Assembly: GCA_015057315.1 (NCBI GenBank)
Contig: SVER01000001.1
Location: forward strand, 98,170 to 162,169
Source: Pseudobutyrivibrio ruminis
Lineage (GTDB): Bacteria; Bacillota; Clostridia; Lachnospirales; Lachnospiraceae
Direction: 5' to 3'
DNA length: 64,000 nt
In this document: positions 1-9,359 of the stretch, one piece after another
Layout of the letters: each line of letters starts with the position of its first letter
Numbering within the stretch: the first letter of the stretch is position 1
The notes under the pieces: generated by a model
What the model was told of the DNA's origin: nothing
Database searches by the model: none
Seen by the model: only the letters and a program-made list of their open reading frames with translations
Made by a program: the position numbers and the translations under genes

Positions 1-1194
1 ACAGATATTCACCCAAGGGGATTAATTACAGATTCCTGGGAAAAGAACGACGCCTTTCCTAATAAGATAATCTATGCCAAAATCTATGAAGCTACAATTT
101 CAAACAATTCTAAATGTCTCCTTAACGAGTGGAGTTTGCGTATAAATATTAATGAGGATTGTTATATAAACAATTCATGGAATGGTGTTGTAGAAATTCA
201 TCAGTTTACTGATATAGAAAGAACTCAGATTATTGATCTTAGAAACTACGATGCAGATGATATTATTCTTAATTATTATTTGGCAGGTCAGGATTTATTA
301 ATTCCATTAAAAAGTGGTGATTACATTATTTATTATCCAGACCCTAGTCCAAGTTCATGTGAAGTCCCTCTAAAATCTACCAAGGATTATACTGGTCAGG
401 CTAACATAGGTATAATTATGTATAGCCTTACTGGTGATGTGAATCTTACAGATTTTGAAATGACATATAAGCTTCACAAATCTTATTTCGCAGATATTAA
501 GGGCAAAATATATTTAGTACTACTGCCAACATGGATTCTTTTGATGGCAGTAGGCGGTTTGATTGCCTGGATTATCTTAGGCTTTGAGGGTCAGCTTTTG
601 GTTAAAAACCAAATGCTGGATGACACCTTTAATCTGTGTGCAATCGTAGCCGATGCCAAGGATTATTACCACAGAGAGCATTCTAAAAATGTGGCAACCT
701 ATTCAAGGATTATTGCAGAGCACATGGGAATGGATAAGGTGGATTGCGACGATATTTATTATTCAGCATTGCTTCACAACATAGGTAATTATTCAGTTCC
801 AGAAAAAATTCTTGGCAAAGCAACCAAGCTTACAGATGAAGAAAGAAAAATTGTACAGATGCATACTGTAAAGGGAGCTTATATTTTAGAGACATTAAGC
901 TCCTTCCCACATGCAGCAGAGGCTGCAATGTTCCATCATGAAAAATATGATGGAAGCGGCTATCCGGTTGGTAAAAAGGGTGAGGATATTCCTCTTATTG
1001 CCCGTATAATTGCAGTGGCAGATGCATACGACAATATGAATAGAGAAAAGGTATATAGAAGAAAATTTACTAAAGAAGAAATTATAGAAGAATTCAAGGC
1101 TAAATCAGGAACACAGTTTGATCCTGCAATAGTTGATGTATTCCTAAGTATTATTGATGAAATTGAGGAGCTGTATGAATCTGAAGCCAACTAA
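1..1194 (+). CDS. HD-GYP domain membrane protein, 5' end cut by window, degenerate HD motif
   Basis: The reading frame is open from base 1 to the TAA at 1192-1194, so the gene begins before the window; the TTG at 136 is not needed as a start. Seen: an N-terminal, probably extracytoplasmic region, one membrane segment near 510-590 (hydrophobic, LVLLPTWILLMAVGG), then a cytoplasmic HD-GYP domain with HSKNVA, HHEKYDGSGYP and FDPAIV. HD-GYP proteins hydrolyse cyclic di-GMP. Odd: the canonical HDIGK is HNIGN here (H775-777, N778-780), replacing a metal-ligand Asp and the conserved Lys, while the GYP part is intact. It may be a non-catalytic binder. Its end overlaps the start of the next gene, suggesting translational coupling with the hybrid kinase. 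Family assignment is firm; activity is doubtful. Confidence 0.85.
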   Translation, partial: TDIHPRGLITDSWEKNDAFPNKIIYAKIYEATISNNSKCLLNEWSLRININEDCYINNSWNGVVEIHQFTDIERTQIIDLRNYDADDIILNYYLAGQDLLIPLKSGDYIIYYPDPSPSSCEVPLKSTKDYTGQANIGIIMYSLTGDVNLTDFEMTYKLHKSYFADIKGKIYLVLLPTWILLMAVGGLIAWIILGFEGQLLVKNQMLDDTFNLCAIVADAKDYYHREHSKNVATYSRIIAEHMGMDKVDCDDIYYSALLHNIGNYSVPEKILGKATKLTDEERKIVQMHTVKGAYILETLSSFPHAAEAAMFHHEKYDGSGYPVGKKGEDIPLIARIIAVADAYDNMNREKVYRRKFTKEEIIEEFKAKSGTQFDPAIVDVFLSIIDEIEELYESEAN

Positions 1195-4100
1195 GGAAGA
1201 AATCAAAATTCTAATATATGGAATTATTTATAATCTGGTGGGAAGAGCCATAGCAGTATACACAGGATTTCCAGGGTTTTTTAATGTTACAGGAACAATC
1301 TACAGTGCATACTATGGGGGCGCCTGCATAGGGGCTATTGTTGCCATTTTTAGTGGAGTATGCTCCTCTATTTTTATACATAAAGACATATATTATTTGA
1401 TTATTGAATTCGTCTTTGCCATAGCAACAGGATTGCTTAGCAAAAACAACAGATTTCTTAACAGGTTCTTTTCAGTTCTTAGTTTAATCATAACCCTAAG
1501 TGTTATTAAAGCTATAATGGTAACAATAGTTAATGTGGGATTTTTCAACGGAAGAACAGGCCTGTATTTACCAGATGCCACTATAGATTTTTTAAATTCA
1601 ATTGAGTTACCACAGCTGGTGCAATCATTTGTAGCGGCTCTTTATGTTTGCTTTGCTGATGTATGTATAGCTTTATTTTTGATTTATTTTATACGGGCAA
1701 GCTTTAAAAGATATATTAAAAGAAAAACTGCATTGAGATTAAAAAGAGCTCTTGGAAAAAAGGCTACCTTATGCCTTGCCATAGCTTTTGTTTCCTTTGC
1801 ATGTCCAATAGTTGCCCAGGCAAAGGGAATGGAAATAGAGAATCATGTTGCAAGGGTATATAACAGTGAAAATGGCCTGGTTGGTGGCTGCGCCAATGCA
1901 ATAGTGCAAACATCAGATGGAAGCATGTGGGTTGGAACATACGGTGGTTTGTATCGTTTTAATGGAAAGGATTTCCAGCTGCTGGATATGTTTCAGACTA
2001 TTAGATCTGTTCAATGCCTGTATGTTGATACAGAGGACCATCTATGGGTAGGTACAAATGGCTCAGGAGTTACTGTTATTGACGATGACTTAAATGCCTA
2101 CAATATTGATACTACAAGAGGGCTGATGTCTAATACCATTCATGGCATTGTAGAAGATAAGAATTCGTATTTTTACATAGCAACAACTGCTGGACTTAGC
2201 TATGTAAAATTACAGAATGGCAAAATATTCATTTATAAAGAATATAGAGATATAGGAAATGTATTAAATATCCAGAGAGATAGCTCTGGCAGGTTAGCAG
2301 CGCTAAATACAAACGGTCAAATCGTTGTATTTCAAAATGGAGATATTTTAACTCGCATATCTTTAAGTGATATGGGAACCAGTTGTGTAGCCTACGACAA
2401 GGAAAACAATCTATATGTTGGCACGGACCATGAATGTATGTACAAATACAGCTTCAATGGTTCATCCTATGATTTTGTAGGGGAGATACAGGCAGCAGGA
2501 TTAATATACATTAACAATATTTATTTTAAAGATAATGGATATGGATATATAGCAGCAGATTCAGGTATTGGAATAATAGATTCTAGTATGAATATTGCGG
2601 TACTTAATCCTAGTGGGTTTGATAGTGCAGTAGAGGAAATCTACGAGGACTATCAAGGCAATCTTTGGTTTACATCCTATAGAAGGGGATTGTTATGCCT
2701 TAGCAAATCCAGCTTTATAGATTTATTTAGTGTATGTAATGAGCCTGCTTCTGTTGCCAATGCCACCTACAGAAAAGACAATATTTTTTATGTAGGAACA
2801 GATGACGGACTGGTTATCATTAATCTGGATTCTTTGGAAAGTATCAAAAACGAAGCTACAGATTATTATGCCAACAACCGTGTAAGGAGTATTGCTGAGG
2901 ATGCTGATGGCAATCTTGTTATTGCAGCTTATGGCAAAGAAATAAAGGCGCTGTCACCATCGGGAGAGTTCTTTACATATCTTGAGGGGGAGCAGATAAC
3001 AGATAGACGTGCAAGATTGGTATATCCACTTTCAACAGGAGAAATGGTCATTTCAGCTGAAAGCGGTTTGTATTTTATTAAGGATAGAAAAATAGAATAC
3101 AAAATGGAGTTAGGGGATAGCCTAAAGGAATCTGAAATACTAAATCTATTGGAATTAGATGACGGTACTATTTTGGCTGGAAGTGATGGGGATGGCATTG
3201 AGCTAATAAAGAATCATAAGGTATATAGGGTAATATCTAAGGAAGAGGGGCTTAGTGCAGGAGTTATCCTAAGGCTTGTTAAAGATAAAAAAGGTGATGG
3301 CATATTTGTGGTTACAGGAAGTGGCCTATGCTATCTTGACGTAGCTTATAATGTCAGGGAAATATCAGGAGTTCCTTTCTATAATAATTATGATATATAC
3401 CAGGGCGCTAAAGGTAATGTCTTTATTATTGGTGGAGCAGGAATCTATGTTATTAAGTATGATGCATTGATGGAAAATGCTAATCCAGACAGCTTTGAGC
3501 TACTGGATGTGAAAACAGGGCTTCCAGGAAGCCTTACAAGTAATGCATGGAATTGCATAGATGATGAAGAAAACATATATCTATGTGGCAGCACAGGTGT
3601 GTATAAGCTGGATGTTAATAACTATGATATTGATATTGATAAATATAAAAGCAAGATTACAGCAGTGGACATGGATGGCACCACCACTGCCATTACTAAT
3701 AGTGATGAGATAGTTATTCCACGTGGTGTTAAAAGAATCAACCTTACATTGGATTTAAACAATTTTACACCTACTGACCCTTATGTGCGCTATTACCTTA
3801 ATGGTATTGATAAGGAAAAGACCAAGGCTTTGTCATCAAGCCTTAGTACAATTTCCTATTTCATGATTCCTTATGGAACCTACGATTTTCATGTGGAAGT
3901 ATTAGATGATGACAATAGTGTAATAGATGAAAATGTATATACTATTACAAAGGAAAGGGAGATATACGAGACAACAGGCTTTAGGTTGTATTTTTACACG
4001 ATATTGGTGTTTATAATTACCTTTGTAATTGTTTCTATTGTTAACGGAACTGTCTACATGCTTACCAAAAAACAAAAGGCCGAGCATGAGGATATAGTTA

Positions 4101-5959
4101 GAAAGCTTCAGGTTGAAAAGACTCAAGCTTTGGAAAAGGCTCTTCGCATGGAAGAAGAAGCTAACAAAACCAAATCGGCCTTTCTTGCAAATATGTCTCA
4201 TGAAATCAGAACACCTATCAATGCAATTATTGGTATGGGAACAATGATTTCTAGAGAATCTAAAGAAGCTGATACTAAAAAATACGCAAGGGATATTAGA
4301 AATGCCAGTAAGACCTTACTTGCCCTTATAAACGATATTTTGGATTTCTCCAAGATAGAATCAGGAAATCTAGAGCTTGTTATGGGTGAGTATGACTTAG
4401 GTATAGTAGTTAATGATTTGGTCAATATGATTCAGCCAAAGGCAGATGACAAGAAGCTGGAATTCATAGTAAAGGTTAATCCAAATATTCCTAAAAATCT
4501 GTATGGTGATGATGTAAGAATAGAGCAAATCATAATCAACATACTAAATAATGCCGTTAAATATACTCATGTGGGCTCAGTCACCTTTACTATGGATTAT
4601 GAAATGGTATCTGAGGATCAGATAGAATTAAAGGTAAGCGTATCTGATACAGGTATCGGCATAAAAGAAGAGGACATGGAAAAACTGTTTTCTCCTTATC
4701 AGCGTATTGATGAAATGCGAAACAAAAAGGTTGAAGGTACAGGCCTTGGTATGAGTATCACAAAGAGTCTTCTTGAAAAGATGAATTCATCCCTTAATGT
4801 ATCCAGTGTATATGGTAAAGGCTCAACCTTCTCATTTACCTTGCTTCAATCTGTAACAGGAACAGATACTATAGGAGATTATAGAGAAAACAATGATTTT
4901 GGCAACAGAGAAAATGATATAGAAAAATTCCATGCAAAAGATGCAGTTATTCTTGTTGTTGATGATGTGGAAATGAACCTTGTTGTTGCCAAGAGCTTGC
5001 TTAAGCGAATACAGATTGATGTGGAAACAGCATCATCTGGTAGAGATGCAATAGCCTTAGCAAAAATCCGTAAATACGATATCATCTTTATGGACGCTAT
5101 GATGCCTGGCCTTAGTGGCGAGGAATCTATGCAGATTATCAGGAAGGAATGTACTATAAATGCCGATACCCCAATTATTGTACTTACAGCTAATGCTATA
5201 AAGGGGGCTAAGGAAGAGTATATTTCTGCTGGCTTTGACAATTACCTATCAAAGCCAATAGATGGTATACAGTTTGAGGATATGATAGAGCACTATCTTC
5301 CAGAGGATAAGATTACACCCGTTACGGAAAGCGAGCTTGCAGAGTCTTCTGATAGTACAGATGGAACCATCATAGATCTATTTGAGAAGGAACCATTTAT
5401 AGATGTGAACAAGGGTATCGAAGCTACAGGAGACAGAGATACGTATTTGATTGTATGTAAGAGCTTCCATGATACCGCTCCTGAAAAGCTTAAGCTTATT
5501 AAGGATTATGAGCATGATGATGATATTAAGAATTACACTATTCAGGTACACGCACTTAAATCATCTGCAAGATTAATAGGCGCTTTGGATTTGTCCGAAA
5601 AGGCATTTAAGCTTGAGATGGCAGGTAAAAATAATGACTTAGATTTCATTCATGCCAATACTGCCGAGGTGCTGTTCATTTATAAGTATGTATATGATAG
5701 GTTGCATGAATTCTATGAAGAAAATGAAACAGAGGAAGCACCTCGGGTAGAAAAGGAGGCAATTCCTGAAGAGGAGCTTGCAGAGGCTTACAATGTGCTT
5801 AAGGATATTGTGGAGCAGATGGATTATGATGGGGCTTGCGATGTTATAGAGACTTTGAAGGAATATTTATTACCTCAAGCGGATGCTGAAAAAGTTTCAA
5901 AGCTTAATAGCGCTCTACAAATCTTTGATTGGGATGCCATGGAGGAAATTTTAGAATGA
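1175..5959 (+). CDS. Giant hybrid histidine kinase with polytopic membrane domain, beta-propeller sensor, REC and Hpt
   Basis: Start chosen at ATG 1175, preceded by GAGGAG and overlapping the previous gene by 20 bases. About 1594 residues. Order: 5-6 membrane segments (about 1-190) whose FFNVTGTIYSAYYGG stretch recalls ECF-transporter S components or LytS-type receptor domains; a signal-like hydrophobic segment near 205-225; regulator-propeller repeats (about 230-830, many G-x-W/L-W-x-G blades); a Y_Y_Y-type module; a membrane helix near 945; HisKA with phospho-acceptor H1009 (NMSHEIRTPINA); HATPase (DTGIGI, GTGLGM); REC with D1307 (IFMDAMMPG); Hpt with H1459 (HALKSSARLIGA). Signal would pass His-Asp-His inside one chain. 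There is no DNA-binding domain, so a separate response regulator must receive it. Propeller hybrids usually sense glycans; the ligand here is unknown. Confidence 0.88.
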   Translation: MNLKPTKEEIKILIYGIIYNLVGRAIAVYTGFPGFFNVTGTIYSAYYGGACIGAIVAIFSGVCSSIFIHKDIYYLIIEFVFAIATGLLSKNNRFLNRFFSVLSLIITLSVIKAIMVTIVNVGFFNGRTGLYLPDATIDFLNSIELPQLVQSFVAALYVCFADVCIALFLIYFIRASFKRYIKRKTALRLKRALGKKATLCLAIAFVSFACPIVAQAKGMEIENHVARVYNSENGLVGGCANAIVQTSDGSMWVGTYGGLYRFNGKDFQLLDMFQTIRSVQCLYVDTEDHLWVGTNGSGVTVIDDDLNAYNIDTTRGLMSNTIHGIVEDKNSYFYIATTAGLSYVKLQNGKIFIYKEYRDIGNVLNIQRDSSGRLAALNTNGQIVVFQNGDILTRISLSDMGTSCVAYDKENNLYVGTDHECMYKYSFNGSSYDFVGEIQAAGLIYINNIYFKDNGYGYIAADSGIGIIDSSMNIAVLNPSGFDSAVEEIYEDYQGNLWFTSYRRGLLCLSKSSFIDLFSVCNEPASVANATYRKDNIFYVGTDDGLVIINLDSLESIKNEATDYYANNRVRSIAEDADGNLVIAAYGKEIKALSPSGEFFTYLEGEQITDRRARLVYPLSTGEMVISAESGLYFIKDRKIEYKMELGDSLKESEILNLLELDDGTILAGSDGDGIELIKNHKVYRVISKEEGLSAGVILRLVKDKKGDGIFVVTGSGLCYLDVAYNVREISGVPFYNNYDIYQGAKGNVFIIGGAGIYVIKYDALMENANPDSFELLDVKTGLPGSLTSNAWNCIDDEENIYLCGSTGVYKLDVNNYDIDIDKYKSKITAVDMDGTTTAITNSDEIVIPRGVKRINLTLDLNNFTPTDPYVRYYLNGIDKEKTKALSSSLSTISYFMIPYGTYDFHVEVLDDDNSVIDENVYTITKEREIYETTGFRLYFYTILVFIITFVIVSIVNGTVYMLTKKQKAEHEDIVRKLQVEKTQALEKALRMEEEANKTKSAFLANMSHEIRTPINAIIGMGTMISRESKEADTKKYARDIRNASKTLLALINDILDFSKIESGNLELVMGEYDLGIVVNDLVNMIQPKADDKKLEFIVKVNPNIPKNLYGDDVRIEQIIINILNNAVKYTHVGSVTFTMDYEMVSEDQIELKVSVSDTGIGIKEEDMEKLFSPYQRIDEMRNKKVEGTGLGMSITKSLLEKMNSSLNVSSVYGKGSTFSFTLLQSVTGTDTIGDYRENNDFGNRENDIEKFHAKDAVILVVDDVEMNLVVAKSLLKRIQIDVETASSGRDAIALAKIRKYDIIFMDAMMPGLSGEESMQIIRKECTINADTPIIVLTANAIKGAKEEYISAGFDNYLSKPIDGIQFEDMIEHYLPEDKITPVTESELAESSDSTDGTIIDLFEKEPFIDVNKGIEATGDRDTYLIVCKSFHDTAPEKLKLIKDYEHDDDIKNYTIQVHALKSSARLIGALDLSEKAFKLEMAGKNNDLDFIHANTAEVLFIYKYVYDRLHEFYEENETEEAPRVEKEAIPEEELAEAYNVLKDIVEQMDYDGACDVIETLKEYLLPQADAEKVSKLNSALQIFDWDAMEEILE

Positions 5960-5963
5960 GTAG

Positions 5964-6003
5964 AAATACAAGCGGGTTTATATTGACCCGTTTGTATTTT
6001 TTT
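5964..6003 (+). terminator. Intrinsic terminator after hybrid kinase
   Basis: A 14-base arm (5964-5977) pairs with 5986-5999 with one G-U pair across an 8-base loop, and the 3' arm runs into a T tract. It starts five bases after the kinase stop codon. Confidence 0.85.
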
Positions 6004-6048
6004 GTTATTATCCTACTAAAAAGATAGGTAAAACTCGGGTAAAGTATT

Positions 6049-6861
6049 ATGGAAGCAGATTTATTAGAAAAATACGATAGATTAAAGGACTATTTCAAGG
6101 GTCTTGGCAGTGTTGCTGTGGCCTTTTCTAGTGGCGTAGATTCTACATTTCTTTTGTATGCAGCAGTAGATGCTTTGGGGGACAAAGCCGTTGCTATTAC
6201 TGCATCATCATGTTCATTTCCCAAAAGAGAACTAAATGAAGCTAAGGACTATTGTAAGGTGCTGGGCGTTAGACATTATATTGTAGAATCAGAAGAGCTT
6301 GAGATTGATGGGTTTGCTAAAAACCCTCCTAATAGATGCTATCTATGCAAAAAAGAGCTTTTTGAGAAAATGTTTGAATTGGCAAAAAGCCTTGATATAG
6401 CCTATGTGGCAGAGGGTTCCAATCTAGATGATAATGGTGACTATAGACCAGGGCTTATAGCAGTGGCTGAGCTTGGTGCCAAGAGCCCACTTAGGGAGAT
6501 AGGCTTTACTAAACAGGAAATCAGGCAGCTTTCTAAGCACTTCGGTTTGCCAACTGCAAGTAAGCAATCTTTTGCCTGCCTTGCCAGCAGATTCCCTTAT
6601 GGTGAAACCATCACCAAAGAAAAGCTTGCTATGGTTGACAAGGCAGAACAGTTGCTTTTAGATGAGGGCTTCAATCAGTTTAGAGTGAGAATCCATGGTG
6701 ACAATGTGGCACGTATTGAGATTCAGCCTGAGGATTTTCCAAGAATGCTTGATGAAGAATTTAGAATTCGTATATACGATACTTTTAAGACATACGGATT
6801 TGCCTATGTTTCATTGGATTTAAAGGGCTATCGCACTGGAAGTATGAATGAAACATTATAA
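6049..6861 (+). CDS. larE: ATP-dependent sacrificial sulfur transferase LarE
   Basis: 270 residues, the usual LarE size. LarE adenylates the pyridinium biscarboxylate mononucleotide and donates sulfur from its own cysteine, building the nickel-pincer cofactor of lactate racemase-type enzymes. Seen: PP-loop AFSSGVDSTFLL (canonical SGGxDS with the first Gly as Ser), the cysteine-bearing NRCYLCKKELF, and ACLASRFPYGE near residue 177, which holds the sacrificial Cys in characterised LarE. No larB, larC or larA lies in the window, so its partner genes must be elsewhere or it serves another sulfur-insertion reaction. Followed closely by tcdA, likely same transcript. Confidence 0.88.
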   Translation: MEADLLEKYDRLKDYFKGLGSVAVAFSSGVDSTFLLYAAVDALGDKAVAITASSCSFPKRELNEAKDYCKVLGVRHYIVESEELEIDGFAKNPPNRCYLCKKELFEKMFELAKSLDIAYVAEGSNLDDNGDYRPGLIAVAELGAKSPLREIGFTKQEIRQLSKHFGLPTASKQSFACLASRFPYGETITKEKLAMVDKAEQLLLDEGFNQFRVRIHGDNVARIEIQPEDFPRMLDEEFRIRIYDTFKTYGFAYVSLDLKGYRTGSMNETL

Positions 6862-6882
6862 TAAAGATTTAAAGAGGTATTT

Positions 6883-7650
6883 ATGTTAAATCAGTTTTCA
6901 AGAACAGAGCTTTTGCTTGGCAAGAATGCTATGGAAGGCCTGGAGAATAAACGTGTTGCCATTTTTGGCATTGGTGGCGTAGGTGGTTATGTATGCGAGG
7001 CACTTGTTAGAACAGGTGTAGGGCATTTTGATTTGATAGATGATGATCAGGTATGTCTGACTAATCTTAACAGACAGATTATCGCAACCCGTTCCACAGT
7101 AGGAAAAAACAAAGTAGATGTTATGAAGGAACGAATGCTTGATATCAATCCTAAGGCAGATATTACAGTACATAAGTGCTTTTTCCTACCAGAGAATGCA
7201 GATGATTTTGATTTTAAATCCTACGATTATGTGGTGGATGCAGTGGATACTGTTACTGCCAAGATTGAAATTATCATGCGATGTAAAAAGGATGATGTGT
7301 CGGTAATCAGCTGCATGGGAGCAGGAAATAAGCTTGACCCTAGTAGATTTAGAGTAGCTGATATTTATAAAACTACAATGTGTCCACTTGCAAAGGTGAT
7401 GCGACGTGAGATGAAAAAACGTGGAGTTAAGCATCTTAAGGTAGTATTTTCAGACGAAAAGCCAATTCGCCCAATAGAAGATATGGCTATCAGCTGTAGA
7501 ACAAATTGTATTTGCCCACCTGGTGCAGAACACAAATGTACTGAAAGAAGAGATATTCCAGGTTCTATTGCATTTACACCGGCAGTGGCAGGACTTGTAC
7601 TTGCCAGCGAAGTGATTAAAGATTTAACAGGCGGCTTTTCGCGCGAATAA
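6883..7650 (+). CDS. tcdA: tRNA threonylcarbamoyladenosine dehydratase TcdA (ThiF/E1-like)
   Basis: 255 residues. TcdA uses ATP to cyclise the t6A modification at tRNA position 37 to ct6A. Seen: start FSRTELLLG, Rossmann ATP site GIGGVGGYVCEAL, DLIDDDQVCLTNLNRQ, the DAVDT segment and late cysteines CRTNCICPPG that may be a metal or structural site. It lies 21 bases after larE and 12 before the LysR gene, so the three are probably co-transcribed. It lacks MoeB/ThiF partners nearby, which favours TcdA over molybdopterin or thiamine E1 enzymes. Confidence 0.88.
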   Translation: MLNQFSRTELLLGKNAMEGLENKRVAIFGIGGVGGYVCEALVRTGVGHFDLIDDDQVCLTNLNRQIIATRSTVGKNKVDVMKERMLDINPKADITVHKCFFLPENADDFDFKSYDYVVDAVDTVTAKIEIIMRCKKDDVSVISCMGAGNKLDPSRFRVADIYKTTMCPLAKVMRREMKKRGVKHLKVVFSDEKPIRPIEDMAISCRTNCICPPGAEHKCTERRDIPGSIAFTPAVAGLVLASEVIKDLTGGFSRE

Positions 7651-7662
7651 GGGAGACTAACT

Positions 7663-8604
7663 ATGACAATACAACAAATGCTTTATGCTCTAACTATTGA
7701 GGAGTACGGTTCAATGAACAAGGCTGCAGAAAAGCTATACATTGTTCAGCCAACACTTACCAGTGCTATTCAGGAATTAGAGAACGAAATCGGAATCACT
7801 ATTTTTATGAGAACCAACAAGGGCGTCATTGTGACCCCTGAGGGAGCTGAGTTTTTGGACGATATCAGAGGCTTTTATCGCCAGTATGATATCGTTATGC
7901 AAAAGTATAAGGATGAGGGTAGCTACAAGCGAAAGTTTGGCGTATCCACTCAGCATTATACATTTGCAGTAAGAGCATTTGTTGACATGGCAAAGGAATA
8001 CGATATGAATCAGTTTGACTTTGCCCTTAGAGAGACTACCACTAAAAACATTGTAAAGGATGTAAGCACACTGAAAAGCGAGATAGGTATTCTTTACATC
8101 AGTGAGCATAACAAAAAGGCAATGAATAAGCTTTTTAATGAACATGCAGTGGAGTTTCATTCCCTGATTAAATGTAGAGCATTTGTGTATCTATGGCATG
8201 AGCATCCTCTTGCAAAACAGGATTCAATAGGCTTTGAGGATCTTAAGAATTATCCTTGTCTATATTTTGAACAGGGAGAAAACAGTGAATTTCTTGCAGA
8301 GGAAATACTTAGTGAAAACATTTACCCTCAGACTATACGTGTAACGGACCGTTCAACCATGCTTAATTTAGTAAAGGCTATGAATGGCTATACACTCTGC
8401 TCTGGAATTATCTGGGGTGATTACAATGGTGATGGATACATCGTTGTGCCATATCGTGAGGACGAGGAAAATCCAAACAGTATAATGGAAATAGGCTATA
8501 TCACCAAGAAGAATGCTGTAATGTCTAAAATAGGTATACAGTATTTGGAGGAAATAGACGCGGCCTTAGCTCAGATTGATAAATCAGTTATCTACGAAGA
8601 ATAG
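7663..8604 (+). CDS. LysR-family transcriptional regulator
   Basis: 313 residues. Seen: N-terminal winged helix-turn-helix (MTIQQMLYALTIEEYGSMNKAAEKL, shown here only in part: YGSMNKAAEKLYIVQPTLTS) and a substrate-binding-type effector domain to the C terminus. It follows tcdA by 12 bases on the same strand rather than diverging from a target, so its regulated genes cannot be named from position; the precorrin-2 dehydrogenase downstream is one candidate. Confidence 0.9.
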   Translation: MTIQQMLYALTIEEYGSMNKAAEKLYIVQPTLTSAIQELENEIGITIFMRTNKGVIVTPEGAEFLDDIRGFYRQYDIVMQKYKDEGSYKRKFGVSTQHYTFAVRAFVDMAKEYDMNQFDFALRETTTKNIVKDVSTLKSEIGILYISEHNKKAMNKLFNEHAVEFHSLIKCRAFVYLWHEHPLAKQDSIGFEDLKNYPCLYFEQGENSEFLAEEILSENIYPQTIRVTDRSTMLNLVKAMNGYTLCSGIIWGDYNGDGYIVVPYREDEENPNSIMEIGYITKKNAVMSKIGIQYLEEIDAALAQIDKSVIYEE

Positions 8605-8675
8605 CAACAATAATATTTCACAAAGGTATGGTAGAATTCAATCTATAGTAGCATTTTTCGTAAAAGGAGGGGACT

Positions 8676-9308
8676 ATGGCATATTTTCCTATGTTTGTTG
8701 ATATAACAGAATCCAATTGTTTGGTTGTAGGTGGCGGTGATGTGGCCCTTAGAAAGGTAAACGTACTGCTTGATTTCGGTGCCAGAGTGCATGTGATTGC
8801 CAAGGAAATATCTATGGAACTTGCTGCTTTATCTGAGGAGACAGACCATTTGCTACTAGAGCAGCGAGAGTTTACACCACTTGATTTGCAGGAGCGAAGG
8901 CTTGTGGTTGTTGCTACAAACGACGAGGAATTAAATGGTCAGATTTCCATGATGTGCAAAGAGGGAGGTATCCCTGTGAATGTTGTGGATGATAAGGAAA
9001 AATGTACTTTTATTTTCCCTTCATATCTAAAGGAACAGAATCTGGTGGGAGCTTTTTCCAGTGGCGGCAACAGCCCTGCTCTTACGCAGTTTCTTAGGAA
9101 CAAAGAAAAAGAGGTGCTTACTCCAAAGCTTGGTGAGCTTAACGAAATGCTTGGAAGATGGCGCCAGCCAATTACAGAACTATTCCCACTTGAGGAAAGC
9201 CGCCGCAGCGCCTTCGAACAGCTAATAGACTACGCCCTTTGCTACGACGGCATCCCTACCGACGAAGAGGTAGAGGAGCTGCTGGGAGCAATAAGTATGA
9301 CATTGTAG
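8676..9308 (+). CDS. Precorrin-2 dehydrogenase (siroheme branch, CysG N-terminal type)
   Basis: 210 residues, matching stand-alone Met8p/SirC-type NAD-dependent enzymes that oxidise precorrin-2 to sirohydrochlorin. Seen: N-terminal Rossmann motif VVGGGDVALRKVNVLLDFGA, the NVVDDKEKCTFIFPS stretch typical of this family, and FSSGGNSPALTQFLR. Strong ribosome site AAAGGAGGGG at 8660s just before ATG 8676. No uroporphyrinogen methyltransferase or hem genes adjoin it. The last part (about 160-210) is the usual small helical domain. Confidence 0.87.
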   Translation: MAYFPMFVDITESNCLVVGGGDVALRKVNVLLDFGARVHVIAKEISMELAALSEETDHLLLEQREFTPLDLQERRLVVVATNDEELNGQISMMCKEGGIPVNVVDDKEKCTFIFPSYLKEQNLVGAFSSGGNSPALTQFLRNKEKEVLTPKLGELNEMLGRWRQPITELFPLEESRRSAFEQLIDYALCYDGIPTDEEVEELLGAISMTL

Positions 9309-9359
9309 GGCTTGTGCGCCTAACAGGCGGACTAAAATATTTAGAAAGACTAGGAGAAT

